Below are positions 1-7,485 of a stretch of DNA of 38,417 bases, piece after piece. This DNA comes from a virus. The notes beneath the pieces were generated by a model. That model was given only the letters and a program-made list of their open reading frames with translations. It ran no database searches and was not told the origin of the DNA. The number at the start of each line of letters is the position of its first letter. Within the stretch, counting starts at the first letter, position 1. The translations under genes and the position numbers were made by a program. The stretch covers positions 1 to 38,417 of IMG/VR virus record IMGVR_UViG_3300044733_004093. One strand, 5' to 3'.

Positions 1-714
1 GGTGATAAAAATTTTGAGTTTGATGGAAAAACTTATCCGGTTAAAGAAAGTGTGGTGAGATTTACTGAAAGTGAACTTATTCACTTTATTGAAAATTTAG
101 TTACAGAAGAAAAATTTAAAAAAGGTCAAACACCTCCAGGATATACGGCATATGAGAAGTCATTCAAAGGTTCTGGTAAAGAAAACAAGGAGGCAATGAA
201 TGATACAACCAAAAGGATGAGAGAATACAATAAATTGGGATCAAAGGGTGGATATGAAACAAACCCAAAACATTTTCCTAAAGGAAATGGTCAATTAGAA
301 AAGATGAGTAAAAAGGCTTATGTGATGTCTAAAGATGGTAATGAGTTTTTAGATGATTATATGAGACCGGGAATGGAAGATCTTGTACCGGAAGAAATTA
401 CTTACGATCAAAATTGGGTTTCAGATAACATCAAAGGTTCTTCAAGAACTGGCAACAATCCTGAATGGGCAAATGCTGAAGAAACTGAGTTAGGACAAAA
501 ATTAGTGAAAAAACAACAGGCCAAGAAATTTCATAAAGCAAAAGAAACCGCATACAGAAAATCAAAACAACCTGTCACTGATGGAACTGGAGAAAATTCT
601 GGAACTGGAGTCAATATTAAGTTGGAAAATGTTACTGAAAAAGAAACACAAAAACTTTTCGAAGAATTTGATAGAATGAAAAATTTAATTTCTTACGACC
701 GCAAAACACAATAA
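1..714 (+). CDS. Partial phage protein of unknown function, cut by the left edge
   Basis: The reading frame is open from base 1, so the GTG at 52 is only the first start-like codon in view and the true start lies outside the window. The visible 237 residues are hydrophilic and Lys/Glu-rich, with no membrane segment. The stretch VVRFTESELIHFIENLVTEE resembles the short helical motif (V-x-L-T-E-x-E-L, then I-x-x-x-I-x-E-E) that recurs in virion-associated proteins of large marine phages; that resemblance is from memory of the family. A strong hairpin terminator follows 26 bases after the stop. Function is unknown; a virion or structural accessory role is a guess. Confidence 0.7.
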   Translation, partial: GDKNFEFDGKTYPVKESVVRFTESELIHFIENLVTEEKFKKGQTPPGYTAYEKSFKGSGKENKEAMNDTTKRMREYNKLGSKGGYETNPKHFPKGNGQLEKMSKKAYVMSKDGNEFLDDYMRPGMEDLVPEEITYDQNWVSDNIKGSSRTGNNPEWANAEETELGQKLVKKQQAKKFHKAKETAYRKSKQPVTDGTGENSGTGVNIKLENVTEKETQKLFEEFDRMKNLISYDRKTQ

Positions 715-740
715 TTTACAAATCATATTATTAGTTTATA

Positions 741-778
741 TTATCCATAAATGGTAAACGTTTATGGATAATTTTTTT
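741..778 (+). terminator. Perfect 11-bp hairpin plus T7, overlapping the next start codon
   Basis: TTATCCATAAA (741-751) pairs perfectly with TTTATGGATAA (761-771) across a nine-base loop, and seven T residues follow. This is the form of a rho-independent terminator for the gene ending at 714. The ATG of the next gene (764-766) sits inside the 3' arm and the T tract encodes its first phenylalanines, so the hairpin could also hide the start codon in a read-through transcript. Confidence 0.8.
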
Positions 779-1234
779 AATTACGTTACGAAACCTGTAA
801 ATCCAGAGGATGTAGATGTCTGGTTTCGTGCAAACAATATAATTCCCGAAAAACTCGAATTATTTTCTGATTTTAGTTTGACTTTATACCATATTATAAA
901 AGAAACTTATCTTGGAGATGAAGATTCTCAACCAAACGAAACTAAAACCGTAATGGATCATGAGGATAATTCGAAACATTTTTTATGGTGTTGGAACAAA
1001 ACAATCGAAAACTTTGAAAAGGAGGAAATAAAATTTAATCACGAGGGGGACCATTTTGAGTACTTTAAAGATTTCTTTGATCAAATATTTTATGAACAAA
1101 AAGAAAAAAAAATTAAAGAATCAATTGAAATTTTTTTCAACGAAACCTTCGATATAAATAGACCATTTACAAAATCTGATTTGGACATGATATCGACAAT
1201 ATATAAAAATCTAGATAGAAATCTTAATATATAG
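764..1234 (+). CDS. Hypothetical acidic phage protein, 156 aa
   Basis: This is a soluble, acidic, helix-rich protein of 156 residues with no membrane segment. The start at 764 is well constrained: an in-frame TAA lies at 755-757 and the next internal Met is about residue 64. The N-terminal part (VDVWFRANNIIPEKLELF) and a later WCWNKTIENF stretch look like a conserved small phage family, but I cannot name it. The start codon lies within the 3' arm of the preceding terminator hairpin, so translation may depend on hairpin opening or on an unseen promoter. No catalytic motif is visible. Confidence 0.75.
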   Translation: MDNFFNYVTKPVNPEDVDVWFRANNIIPEKLELFSDFSLTLYHIIKETYLGDEDSQPNETKTVMDHEDNSKHFLWCWNKTIENFEKEEIKFNHEGDHFEYFKDFFDQIFYEQKEKKIKESIEIFFNETFDINRPFTKSDLDMISTIYKNLDRNLNI

Positions 1235-1251
1235 TCTTTACACCTGATAAA

Positions 1252-1267
1252 ATAAGAGTTATCTTAT
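1252..1267. repeat. Short inverted repeat before the histone-like gene
   Basis: ATAAGA (1252-1257) and TCTTAT (1262-1267) flank GTTA in the 60-base gap upstream of 1296. With six AT-rich base pairs and no T tract it is a weak hairpin. A small operator or mRNA hairpin is possible, but chance is not excluded in this AT-rich sequence. Confidence 0.3.
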
Positions 1268-1295
1268 ATAAAAATAAACATTTAAAAAATTCAAA

Positions 1296-1469
1296 ATGGA
1301 TACTTTAGAACAAATTAAAACCTTAGTTGAGCAACTTACTGTAGATACAACTAAATTTTATGCCGGAAATAAAAGTGCGGGAACAAGAGCAAGAAAAACA
1401 AGTCAGGATATCAAAGCACTTTTACAAACACTTAGAACTGAAATTCTACAATCCAAAAAGAATGGTTAA
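1296..1469 (+). CDS. Histone H1-like DNA-binding micro-protein (Hc1-type), 57 aa
   Basis: This 57-residue protein begins MDTLEQIKTLVEQL and carries KFYAGNKSAGTRARKTSQDI. The GNK-AAGTRARK pattern is the hallmark of the small histone H1-like (Hc1-related) proteins common in Bacteroidota, which bind DNA without sequence specificity. The start is the ATG at 1296. The gene ends at 1469 and overlaps the next gene's ATG (1462) by eight bases, so the two are probably translationally coupled. A longer overlapping frame that begins at 1360 is not this protein. In a phage it could compact or protect DNA, or alter host nucleoid access; the role is inferred. Confidence 0.8.
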   Translation: MDTLEQIKTLVEQLTVDTTKFYAGNKSAGTRARKTSQDIKALLQTLRTEILQSKKNG

Positions 1470-1653
1470 TTTACAAACTGTTTTTTTATTTTTGTTTGTA
1501 ACATCAACAGTGATGTTATCGAGATATTTTATTATTTTTTTAATATCACTGTTGAGTACAAACCCAAAAAAAATAGAGTATACCACACTTGAAATTGTTT
1601 TAATTGTTTTGTCAATTTCATATTCAATAACATTTTTAATAGAATCAAAATGA
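1462..1653 (+). CDS. Small two-span membrane protein, 63 aa
   Basis: The natural start is the ATG at 1462, overlapping the end of the histone-like gene; the same frame stays open upstream to 1360, but that part is antiparallel to nothing and merely shadows the histone-like gene. The 63 residues form two hydrophobic segments, roughly 5-27 and 40-58, joined by a short polar loop with NPKK. The downstream gene starts four bases before this one's end (ATGA at 1650-1653). A holin-like or envelope-disturbing role is possible from size and topology alone, but no family is recognised. Confidence 0.65.
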   Translation: MVNLQTVFLFLFVTSTVMLSRYFIIFLISLLSTNPKKIEYTTLEIVLIVLSISYSITFLIESK

Positions 1654-2090
1654 GTTTTTACAAAGAATTACTAGTCCTAGAACCATATTTCAAGTCAATT
1701 AGAAAATTGAAAGATTATCTTAGTTTTGATCTTGAGATTCCCAAAACCTGGAAGTTACCTAAAAAATTTGTCAAAGAAGAACAAATTGTGGAATTTGAAA
1801 ATAATTCGGTAGAAATGAGATCCATTTCTTTTGTTGCAAAAATGGTTGAATCAGAAATCACCAATTTAATTTTTAATATAAAAAATGTTATTGATTTCAA
1901 TAGAGAATTGGAAGAGAAAGAAAAATTGTTTCAAAACAAAGTTAACGAGTTGAAAAACTTTTTTGAAAAAGAAAATTTACAAAACCTACAAGGTCTTAAA
2001 TTCGAAATAAATGATATTAAGTTAGAATTAGAAAATGCAGAACCAGAAGTCGAGCCGTCTAGAGAAGATACAGGAGTGGTTAAGAAGTGA
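1650..2090 (+). CDS. Conserved coiled-coil phage protein, 146 aa
   Basis: This is a soluble, Glu/Lys-rich protein. The N-terminal part (FDLEIPKTWKLPKKFV, about residues 26-41) is tryptophan- and lysine-containing and appears domain-like. Residues about 85-130 are strongly helical with heptad-like Leu/Phe/Glu spacing, suggesting a coiled coil, followed by an acidic tail. It starts within the stop of the preceding membrane protein (ATGA overlap) and overlaps the next gene by 56 bases, so it belongs to a tight five-gene unit (1296-2519). I recognise the pattern from other flavobacterial phages only as a hypothetical. Confidence 0.7.
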   Translation: MSFYKELLVLEPYFKSIRKLKDYLSFDLEIPKTWKLPKKFVKEEQIVEFENNSVEMRSISFVAKMVESEITNLIFNIKNVIDFNRELEEKEKLFQNKVNELKNFFEKENLQNLQGLKFEINDIKLELENAEPEVEPSREDTGVVKK

Positions 2091-2235
2091 GTTAAGTAAA
2101 GATAAAGTTGAACTTAATAAAGAGAAATTAGACTTTATTAAAATGATTAAAAATAATTCAAAAGAAGAAATATTACCAAAAAAAGAAAAATTATCATTAT
2201 GGAAAAGAATCTCGAGGGTATTGATAGGTCGTTAG
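2035..2235 (+). CDS. Small basic protein with C-terminal amphipathic helix, 66 aa
   Basis: This short Lys/Glu-rich protein overlaps the previous gene by 56 bases and the next by 37 in other frames. It ends in EKLSLWKRISRVLIGR, a basic amphipathic helix that closely matches the C-terminus of the following gene's product (PKLTIWQKLISVIGGK). The ATG at 2035 is the only strong in-frame start before Met-36. The heavy overlap lowers certainty, but the shared tail argues that it is translated. Function is unknown; the tail could associate with membranes or a shared partner. Confidence 0.5.
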   Translation: MQNQKSSRLEKIQEWLRSELSKDKVELNKEKLDFIKMIKNNSKEEILPKKEKLSLWKRISRVLIGR

Positions 2236-2519
2236 AAAAAATAATTGAAACTGCGGCATCAATTAAGGAATCCTTTCCGAACTCAAAATCAATAATAGTT
2301 GTTGAACTTCCTTTCATAGAATATGAATATGTTCGATCAAGCATTCAAAAAAATGAAAAAAGATCAGACCAGTTTAAAATTCAATCTGAAGGTGTTGAAA
2401 TAGTTTTTATGAATGAAGCATATCAAAAACCAGAAGTTATAGTTGAAGTACCCAAACTAACAATTTGGCAGAAATTAATTTCTGTTATAGGTGGTAAATC
2501 TTCTATAAAAGGAGTTTAA
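2199..2519 (+). CDS. Hypothetical protein sharing a C-terminal helix with its neighbour, 106 aa
   Basis: The protein has a helical N-terminus (MEKNLEGIDRSLEKIIETA), a central beta-like stretch (SIIVVELPFIEYEYV) and another near EVIVEVPKL, and ends in the amphipathic LTIWQKLISVIGGK motif also present at the end of the preceding protein. It overlaps that gene by 37 bases and converges with the minus-strand gene at 2475-3113, sharing 45 bases of 3' sequence. No catalytic residues can be identified. Likely part of the same unit as 1296-2235. Confidence 0.6.
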   Translation: MEKNLEGIDRSLEKIIETAASIKESFPNSKSIIVVELPFIEYEYVRSSIQKNEKRSDQFKIQSEGVEIVFMNEAYQKPEVIVEVPKLTIWQKLISVIGGKSSIKGV

Positions 2520-3113
2520 ATCAATATTGTTATTTTTCAACATTTGATAAATGTATCTCTTTTGTAACTTCGAACTATCGTAAACAAAAATACTATCAGA
2601 CCTACCATTCTTTATAAAGTATTCTGATAGACAATCAATTAGTCTTTTAGAGTCCAATTCATTTTTAAGTGAGAAAAAGAAAAATTCATTTTCTTTTTGA
2701 ATAATCAATTTGTTATTAATTAGAGAAACAATCTTCAAACCATCTTTTTTCAAATACTCATATATCAAGGTTTTGAACTGGATTCTTTTCTTTTTTTGTA
2801 AGTCATAAATTAATTCTTCTTTTTTTAAGTTATCAATTTTAGTGAGTACATAATCGTTGATTAAAAGTTCCATTTTGATTTGCCGACCATATTCATCTTT
2901 TTTAAAAAAGAATTTATCAATGTTGTTTTTAACAAGGAAACCGATTTCATACATACAGGGTTTTCCATTTACAAACTGTACATCAAAATTTACATCCTGG
3001 TTTGATTTTACTTGTTCTTCATAGAATTTCAGAGCATTATCTTCTGATTCATAACTTTTGAGAATCTTTAATTTTTTTTTGTTTTTAAATAATACAATTT
3101 GATATTTTCCCAT
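2475..3113 (-). CDS. Hypothetical Lys/Phe-rich phage protein, 212 aa
   Basis: This minus-strand gene starts at 3113 after a recognisable Shine-Dalgarno-like AGGAAGGAC, which is unusual in this window. Its product is basic, rich in Lys, Phe and Asn, and mixed alpha/beta by eye. The C-terminal part (SSKLQKRYIYQMLKNNNI then YRRFTT) looks like a conserved terminal module known from related phages, without a function. It is convergent with, and overlaps, the gene ending at 2519. It diverges from dnaJ across a 68-base AT-rich gap. No membrane segment or catalytic motif is seen. Confidence 0.7.
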   Translation of the reverse strand: MGKYQIVLFKNKKKLKILKSYESEDNALKFYEEQVKSNQDVNFDVQFVNGKPCMYEIGFLVKNNIDKFFFKKDEYGRQIKMELLINDYVLTKIDNLKKEELIYDLQKKKRIQFKTLIYEYLKKDGLKIVSLINNKLIIQKENEFFFFSLKNELDSKRLIDCLSEYFIKNGRSDSIFVYDSSKLQKRYIYQMLKNNNIDLNSFYRRFTTYNRN

Positions 3114-3181
3114 TATTAATTGTCCTTCCTTTACTTTTATTGAAAAATAAGATACTATTATTAATTATAAATAATTTAATA

Positions 3182-4090
3182 ATGAGTACTGAGTCTTACT
3201 ATGATATATTAGGTGTCAATGAACAATCTAATTCTGAGGAAATTAAACGTGCCTATCGAAAATTGGCAAAAGAAAATCACCCAGATAAAGGAGGAGATGA
3301 AGAACTCTTCAAAAAAATTTCATTGGCATACGATACATTGAGTAACGATGGTAAAAGACGAGAGTATGATATGAAAAGAAAGTTTTCATCAGACGATCTT
3401 TTTTCTCAAATGTTTTCTCAACAATTCGGACAACAGTTTAATCAAAAAAGAGTCCATGACACAATAATCGATTTACCAATTGGTGCTATCGAATCTTTTT
3501 TAGGTAAGAAGAAACAAGTCACATATAACTATAAAGAGAAGTGTGGGGGGTGTAATGGATCCGGTGGGGAAAAGATGGTTTGCGACGGGTGTAGAGGTCA
3601 AGGATTTGTTACTAGACAAATACAGAATGGATTTATGGCACAAATTATAAATCAAACTTGTGGGGTTTGTAATGGAACTGGAAAAAAGATTGTGAATGCT
3701 TGTAATCAATGTTTTGGTATCGGAACCCAAATTAAAGAAAAAACAATTGATATTACATTACCCCAGGGGGTAGATAACGGACAATTCCTGAGACTTCAGG
3801 GTCTGGGTGATTATCGAGATGGTATTTATGGAAATCTTGTTGTTAGAGTCCATTTACAACAAGAAAACAATTTTGAAAAAGTACATCAACATTTGGTGTA
3901 CAATGCGTTTTTAAATCTTGAAGATTTGGAAAATGGTAATTTCAATGTTCCCCATCCATCTGGATCCTTAAACATTAAACTTCCAGTTGATTTGGATACA
4001 TCAACACCATTAAGAATAAAAAATAAAGGATATCAAAATGGTGATTTAATTATAAACCAATATTTTAAGTTTAAGAGAAAAACAAAATAA
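3182..4090 (+). CDS. dnaJ: DnaJ (Hsp40) co-chaperone with J domain and zinc-finger domain
   Basis: The 302-residue product starts MSTESYYDILGV; the ATG at 3182 fits DnaJ homologues, so an upstream in-frame extension to 3140 was discarded. The J domain (about 1-65) has the essential HPD at residues 33-35. A short Gln/Phe-rich linker replaces the usual Gly/Phe-rich region. Four CxxCxGxG-type repeats (about residues 121-185: CGGCNGSG, CDGCRGQG, CGVCNGTG, CNQCFGIG) form two zinc centres, followed by beta-sandwich substrate-binding domains. It is shorter than the roughly 375-residue bacterial DnaJ and lacks the C-terminal dimerisation tail. It would recruit host DnaK to fold or disassemble phage complexes. 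Confidence 0.93.
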   Translation: MSTESYYDILGVNEQSNSEEIKRAYRKLAKENHPDKGGDEELFKKISLAYDTLSNDGKRREYDMKRKFSSDDLFSQMFSQQFGQQFNQKRVHDTIIDLPIGAIESFLGKKKQVTYNYKEKCGGCNGSGGEKMVCDGCRGQGFVTRQIQNGFMAQIINQTCGVCNGTGKKIVNACNQCFGIGTQIKEKTIDITLPQGVDNGQFLRLQGLGDYRDGIYGNLVVRVHLQQENNFEKVHQHLVYNAFLNLEDLENGNFNVPHPSGSLNIKLPVDLDTSTPLRIKNKGYQNGDLIINQYFKFKRKTK

Positions 4091-4235
4091 TTTCTGTGAT
4101 TAATTTAAATACTCCATATAAACATAACCCCAAGACTATTGTACCCCCAATAAAGACAAAATTTCTTGTTCTTTGTATTTTTTTTGATGAGTTACATGCT
4201 TGACATCCTACCTTTGTTGACTTTTTATTTTCCAT
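4071..4235 (-). CDS. Hidden small membrane protein with CxxC, 54 aa
   Basis: This minus-strand frame fills the 215-base gap between dnaJ and the methyltransferase. It begins MENKKSTKVGCQACNSSKK, giving a cytosolic CxxC near residues 11-14. A hydrophobic span follows (about 27-52: FVFIGGTIVLGLCLYGVFKL and on), ending FFS. It overlaps the 3' end of dnaJ by 20 bases. A TATTTAT element lies at 4269-4275 on the minus strand, 33 bases upstream. The coherent signature (charged head, CxxC, one membrane span) supports a real gene of a type I recall from similar phages. Function is unknown. Confidence 0.7.
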   Translation of the reverse strand: MENKKSTKVGCQACNSSKKIQRTRNFVFIGGTIVLGLCLYGVFKLITEIILFFS

Positions 4236-4305
4236 AATACTATAATTATATACAGATTGATTTGACTTATAAATAAAAAAATCTTAAGTTTTTAAAAAAA
4301 AAATA

Positions 4306-5214
4306 ATGATATCATATATCGGAGGTAAAGCAAGAATAAGTAAATGGATTATTCCATTTATTCCAAAAGATATAGAAACATATGTCGAACCCTTTAGCGG
4401 TATGTTCTGGGTCTTCTTCAAAATGGATTTAGAAAACTATCCAAATTTAAAAACTGTTGTATACAATGATTTTAACGGTTTGAATTCTAATTTATTCAAA
4501 TGTTGTAAAGACTATGACTTATTGTGGGAAGAACTGTCTAAATACCCTTGTCAACAACTTGGTGTGGATGATACCCCAAGTCTTTATGAAGAAATGTTTC
4601 TTGAATATCAAAGAGAAATATTCGTTGATAATTTAGAAATAACTGAAGAAAATAAATTTGTTATAGCATCCAAGTACGTATATGTTTTAACTCAAATATT
4701 TTCTGGATCAAAACCGGAGACATCCCATTATATGGATTATAAAGGTAAGTACCGTTGTAAAGTTTTAATATTTTTAGATAAGTTGAAAGATGCTAAATAC
4801 AGAGAACATTTTGATAAAATTACTTTTGTTGAAAATTTAGATTTCCAAACTGTTATTGAAAAATATGACTCAAAAAAAACTTATTTTTACGTTGACCCAC
4901 CATATTGGAAGACAGAAGATTATTATTCAAACCATGATTTTGATAGAGATGATCATGAAAGACTTGCAGTTTGTTTAAAAAGTATTTCTGGAAAATTTAG
5001 TTTAAGTTATTATGATTTTCCACTCCTCCAAAAATGGTTTCCATTTTATGAGTATAATTGGGAATGTAAAGAATTTGCTAAGGCTGCTTCTGCTAAAAGT
5101 GGAGTAAAACAAAATTTGGGGGAGGAAATATTAATTATGAATTATGGTAAAGATTTACCAGGTCCCCCAAAACATGGCGACCAGTTAGATTTATTTTTAC
5201 ATAGTTTTATTTAA
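4306..5214 (+). CDS. D12-class DNA N6-adenine methyltransferase (Dam-like)
   Basis: The product transfers a methyl group from S-adenosylmethionine to N6 of adenine in DNA. Its N-terminus ISYIGGKARISKWIIPFIP carries the GGK/R pocket, EPFSGMFWVFF is the FxG-type SAM motif, VVYNDFN is the following acidic strand, and DPPYW at about residues 197-201 is the catalytic motif IV. The order fits the D12 (alpha) class. The 302 residues are close to a Dam-sized enzyme. No restriction endonuclease lies next to it, so it is an orphan phage methylase, probably protecting phage DNA from host restriction or marking replication; the target site cannot be read from the sequence. Confidence 0.9.
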   Translation: MISYIGGKARISKWIIPFIPKDIETYVEPFSGMFWVFFKMDLENYPNLKTVVYNDFNGLNSNLFKCCKDYDLLWEELSKYPCQQLGVDDTPSLYEEMFLEYQREIFVDNLEITEENKFVIASKYVYVLTQIFSGSKPETSHYMDYKGKYRCKVLIFLDKLKDAKYREHFDKITFVENLDFQTVIEKYDSKKTYFYVDPPYWKTEDYYSNHDFDRDDHERLAVCLKSISGKFSLSYYDFPLLQKWFPFYEYNWECKEFAKAASAKSGVKQNLGEEILIMNYGKDLPGPPKHGDQLDLFLHSFI

Positions 5215-5233
5215 TACTTTCCACTGATTGTAA

Positions 5234-5240
5234 TATTTAT
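5234..5240 (+). promoter_or_regulatory. Candidate late promoter motif TATTTAT
   Basis: TATTTAT ends 14 bases before the ATG at 5255 and is followed by an A-rich leader. The same motif at nearly the same distance precedes 13710, 35574 and 37749. Promoter function is inferred from position only. Confidence 0.45.
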
Positions 5241-5254
5241 AAAAAAAAACAAAA

Positions 5255-7120
5255 ATGAAATTAGTAAATATTTTATCTAAAGTGGTTCAAAACCAAATGG
5301 TCAATGAAGCATTATCCCCAAAAGTTATTGATCAATTGATCAAAAAGTTTGAAAACCAAACCAAAGATCCTGTTGACACTCAAAAACAAATCATCCAAGC
5401 GTTCGATAAATATAAGGATGGTTTACCTGCAGATAAAAGAGATATTACCAAATACAACTACTCCGATCTTAAAAATTTGATTCTCACAAAAGAGATGAAA
5501 AAAGAAGAAAAAAAAGTCTTCGGTCAATTTCAAAAAGAAAATGCAAAACAAGTAGATAAAGAACTTGTTAAAAAAGCACTTAAAAAGTTTTATGAGATTT
5601 TTCCATTGATACCAGGTAATCAAAGAGATGTTATGTCTTACAGTTATTTACAATTAGAGGATTTTCTTCGAAAGAATTTCACAACATTATTGACCAAAGC
5701 GGCAACCGCTAAATTCAAAAGTGAATATCCTGAAGTAACCCCAGAACAGTTATTATTTTATATAGGAACCTTTTTAGATAATTACGATCAATTACCACTA
5801 GATACCCCTTATTTGTTATTTATGAATTTTAACCAACTTGAAGGTGTAGTGGATTCACTTGGGGGAATAAGTCTTTCGACGGGAAAAAAAGATGATTTCG
5901 AGGACATTGAAACAGTATATGACCAAGATAATTTATTAATTTTCAAACCTAGTGGAAAAGAACAATGTATCAGACTTGCACACGGTAGACCATGGTGTAT
6001 TTCTAGAACAGGAGGTTCGAACCTTTATTACAACTATCGATTAGGAGATAACCTTACCATTTACTTTGTTATAGATAAAGATAAAGATTACTCTGATGTT
6101 GATTTTGCATCAGTAATTTTAGTCACACCTTATGGACAAAAAAGATTGGCGGATGGAAAAAATATGTCTGGAGGATTTTCCGGTCATAGAAATGAGTCTT
6201 GGTCAACTATTTCTTCTAAAATACCAAAAATTGCGGACAAAGAACATTTATTTGTTGCGGACCCATTGAGTGATGATGAACAAGAAACTATGAGGTATTA
6301 TAAAAATGTAAGTGTAAATTCAGATGCTGTTGAAGAGTTGGGTGGGGTTGATAAGGCTGAACTTTGGATGGAAATCAGAAGCCCTGATCTAACAAGTAAA
6401 CCAGAGATATTTAAAAATTTACCAACAGAATTACAAAGAAAATATGTTTCTCTAGGTTATGATTTAACTCCGGATATGATAAATAATTCAAAAGAAGGGA
6501 TTTTGAAATATTATTCTGGTAGAAAACTTGACGAATTGAAAAGAAAAAGTTTGAATGATTTATCTCAAGCAGACATTGCACTTCTGAAAACACCTATGAT
6601 GGAAGCAGTTAAAAATGAATTGAAACCTACCTTTAAATCACAATTACCGGGACAAACTAATGATACAGGGGTAATTCAAGTAATTTACCCTAAAGATGTT
6701 GCTTCAAAATATATTGCACTTTACGAATTTGAAGATTTTTTTGAAACCATTCCGGAAAATGTTTCTTTCCTTGCTTTCAATAACCCAACAGACCAAGTAA
6801 TTGCTTACGATATCCCAGAATCACTTTCACGATTGAAGTCTTTGCAAGTTTTCACCGCAAGTAATTATATAAAATCATTACCAGAAAGTTTAGGTCAACT
6901 AGAAAATATTTCTTTTTTGAATCTAAATGATAATCCCCAATTAAATAGGTTACCAGATTCGATTGTCAATTGTACATGTTTACAGTACGTCAATATAGAT
7001 GCTACATGTGAAATCCCTCAAAGTGCTCAAAAATATCTCAAAAAAGGTTCTGGAGGTTTTGTTGAGGTTGATTTTCCAGAAGAAATGACCAAAAATTGTC
7101 AGTTTAGTGTTAAAAAATAA
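5255..7120 (+). CDS. Large protein with WCIS-motif domain and leucine-rich repeats, 621 aa
   Basis: Three parts are visible. Residues about 1-170 are helical and Lys-rich with repeated LPxxKRDI/IPGNQRDV and DQLPLDTPY-type segments. Residues about 225-340 form a domain with LLIFKPSGKEQCIRL, then GRPWCIS (W247-C248) and LTIYFVIDK, matching the architecture of the protein at 22561-23469. Residues about 520-580 are leucine-rich repeats (SLGQLENISFLNLNDN, LPDSIVNC). The WC-motif domain is widespread in marine T4-like phages but its biochemistry is unknown to me. A TATTTAT motif upstream suggests late expression and a possible virion role. Confidence 0.75.
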   Translation: MKLVNILSKVVQNQMVNEALSPKVIDQLIKKFENQTKDPVDTQKQIIQAFDKYKDGLPADKRDITKYNYSDLKNLILTKEMKKEEKKVFGQFQKENAKQVDKELVKKALKKFYEIFPLIPGNQRDVMSYSYLQLEDFLRKNFTTLLTKAATAKFKSEYPEVTPEQLLFYIGTFLDNYDQLPLDTPYLLFMNFNQLEGVVDSLGGISLSTGKKDDFEDIETVYDQDNLLIFKPSGKEQCIRLAHGRPWCISRTGGSNLYYNYRLGDNLTIYFVIDKDKDYSDVDFASVILVTPYGQKRLADGKNMSGGFSGHRNESWSTISSKIPKIADKEHLFVADPLSDDEQETMRYYKNVSVNSDAVEELGGVDKAELWMEIRSPDLTSKPEIFKNLPTELQRKYVSLGYDLTPDMINNSKEGILKYYSGRKLDELKRKSLNDLSQADIALLKTPMMEAVKNELKPTFKSQLPGQTNDTGVIQVIYPKDVASKYIALYEFEDFFETIPENVSFLAFNNPTDQVIAYDIPESLSRLKSLQVFTASNYIKSLPESLGQLENISFLNLNDNPQLNRLPDSIVNCTCLQYVNIDATCEIPQSAQKYLKKGSGGFVEVDFPEEMTKNCQFSVKK

Positions 7121-7125
7121 TAACT

Positions 7126-7407
7126 ATGTCAAAAATTGATTGTGAAATTTATATAGCACAACTAATAAATTTTTTTGAGTCAAATCCTAATGATTTAATA
7201 CAACTGATTGGGAATTTACAAAAAGACCTTTTTTATCAAAAACTTAAAGATCAGTGTTTGAAAAATTCCGAGACTGACGGTGATCATGTAATCACCAAAA
7301 CACAGATTATGGAAATTATTTTGGAATTAAAAATTCCCGAACTGATTAAAAATGAAGCAATTACTTACATTCAAAAATCTAAGTGGGGAGACATAAATCT
7401 AAATTAA
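7126..7407 (+). CDS. Hypothetical small helical protein, 93 aa
   Basis: It starts five bases after the large WCIS/LRR gene and is probably co-transcribed with it. The 93 residues are helix-rich, slightly acidic and without a membrane span. The sequence TKTQIMEIILELKIPELI suggests a short helical bundle. No family is recognised. It is followed by a T-rich stretch (7411-7420) and then a host-type promoter, marking the end of this unit. Confidence 0.65.
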   Translation: MSKIDCEIYIAQLINFFESNPNDLIQLIGNLQKDLFYQKLKDQCLKNSETDGDHVITKTQIMEIILELKIPELIKNEAITYIQKSKWGDINLN

Positions 7408-7428
7408 ATATTTTTTTTTTATCAATTG

Positions 7429-7459
7429 TTTGGCGGTTTAAAAAATAGTATTACCTTTG
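7429..7459 (+). promoter_or_regulatory. Bacteroidota-type promoter, TTTG-N19-TACCTTTG
   Basis: A -33 TTTG (7429-7432) and a -7 TACCTTTG (7452-7459) are separated by 19 bases, 26 bases before the ATG at 7486. This fits the established Bacteroidota vegetative promoter consensus. Confidence 0.85.
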
Positions 7460-7485
7460 TAGTGTAATTAAAAACATAAACAATT

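Noticed and set aside
1360-1461. Upstream extension of the membrane protein at 1462
   Set aside because: It overlaps the histone H1-like gene in another frame; the ATG at 1462 just before that gene's stop is the coupled start.
4209-4216. TACCTTTG as a promoter for the methyltransferase
   Set aside because: It lies inside the minus-strand CxxC membrane gene, codes for conserved-looking residues there, and the nearest TTTG is 22 bases away; spacing differs from all clear promoters.
5423-5623. Minus-strand Phe-rich frame inside the WCIS/LRR gene
   Set aside because: It is the reverse of Lys-rich coding sequence (poly-A read as poly-Phe), a common shadow in this AT-rich genome; the many similar frames were left out.
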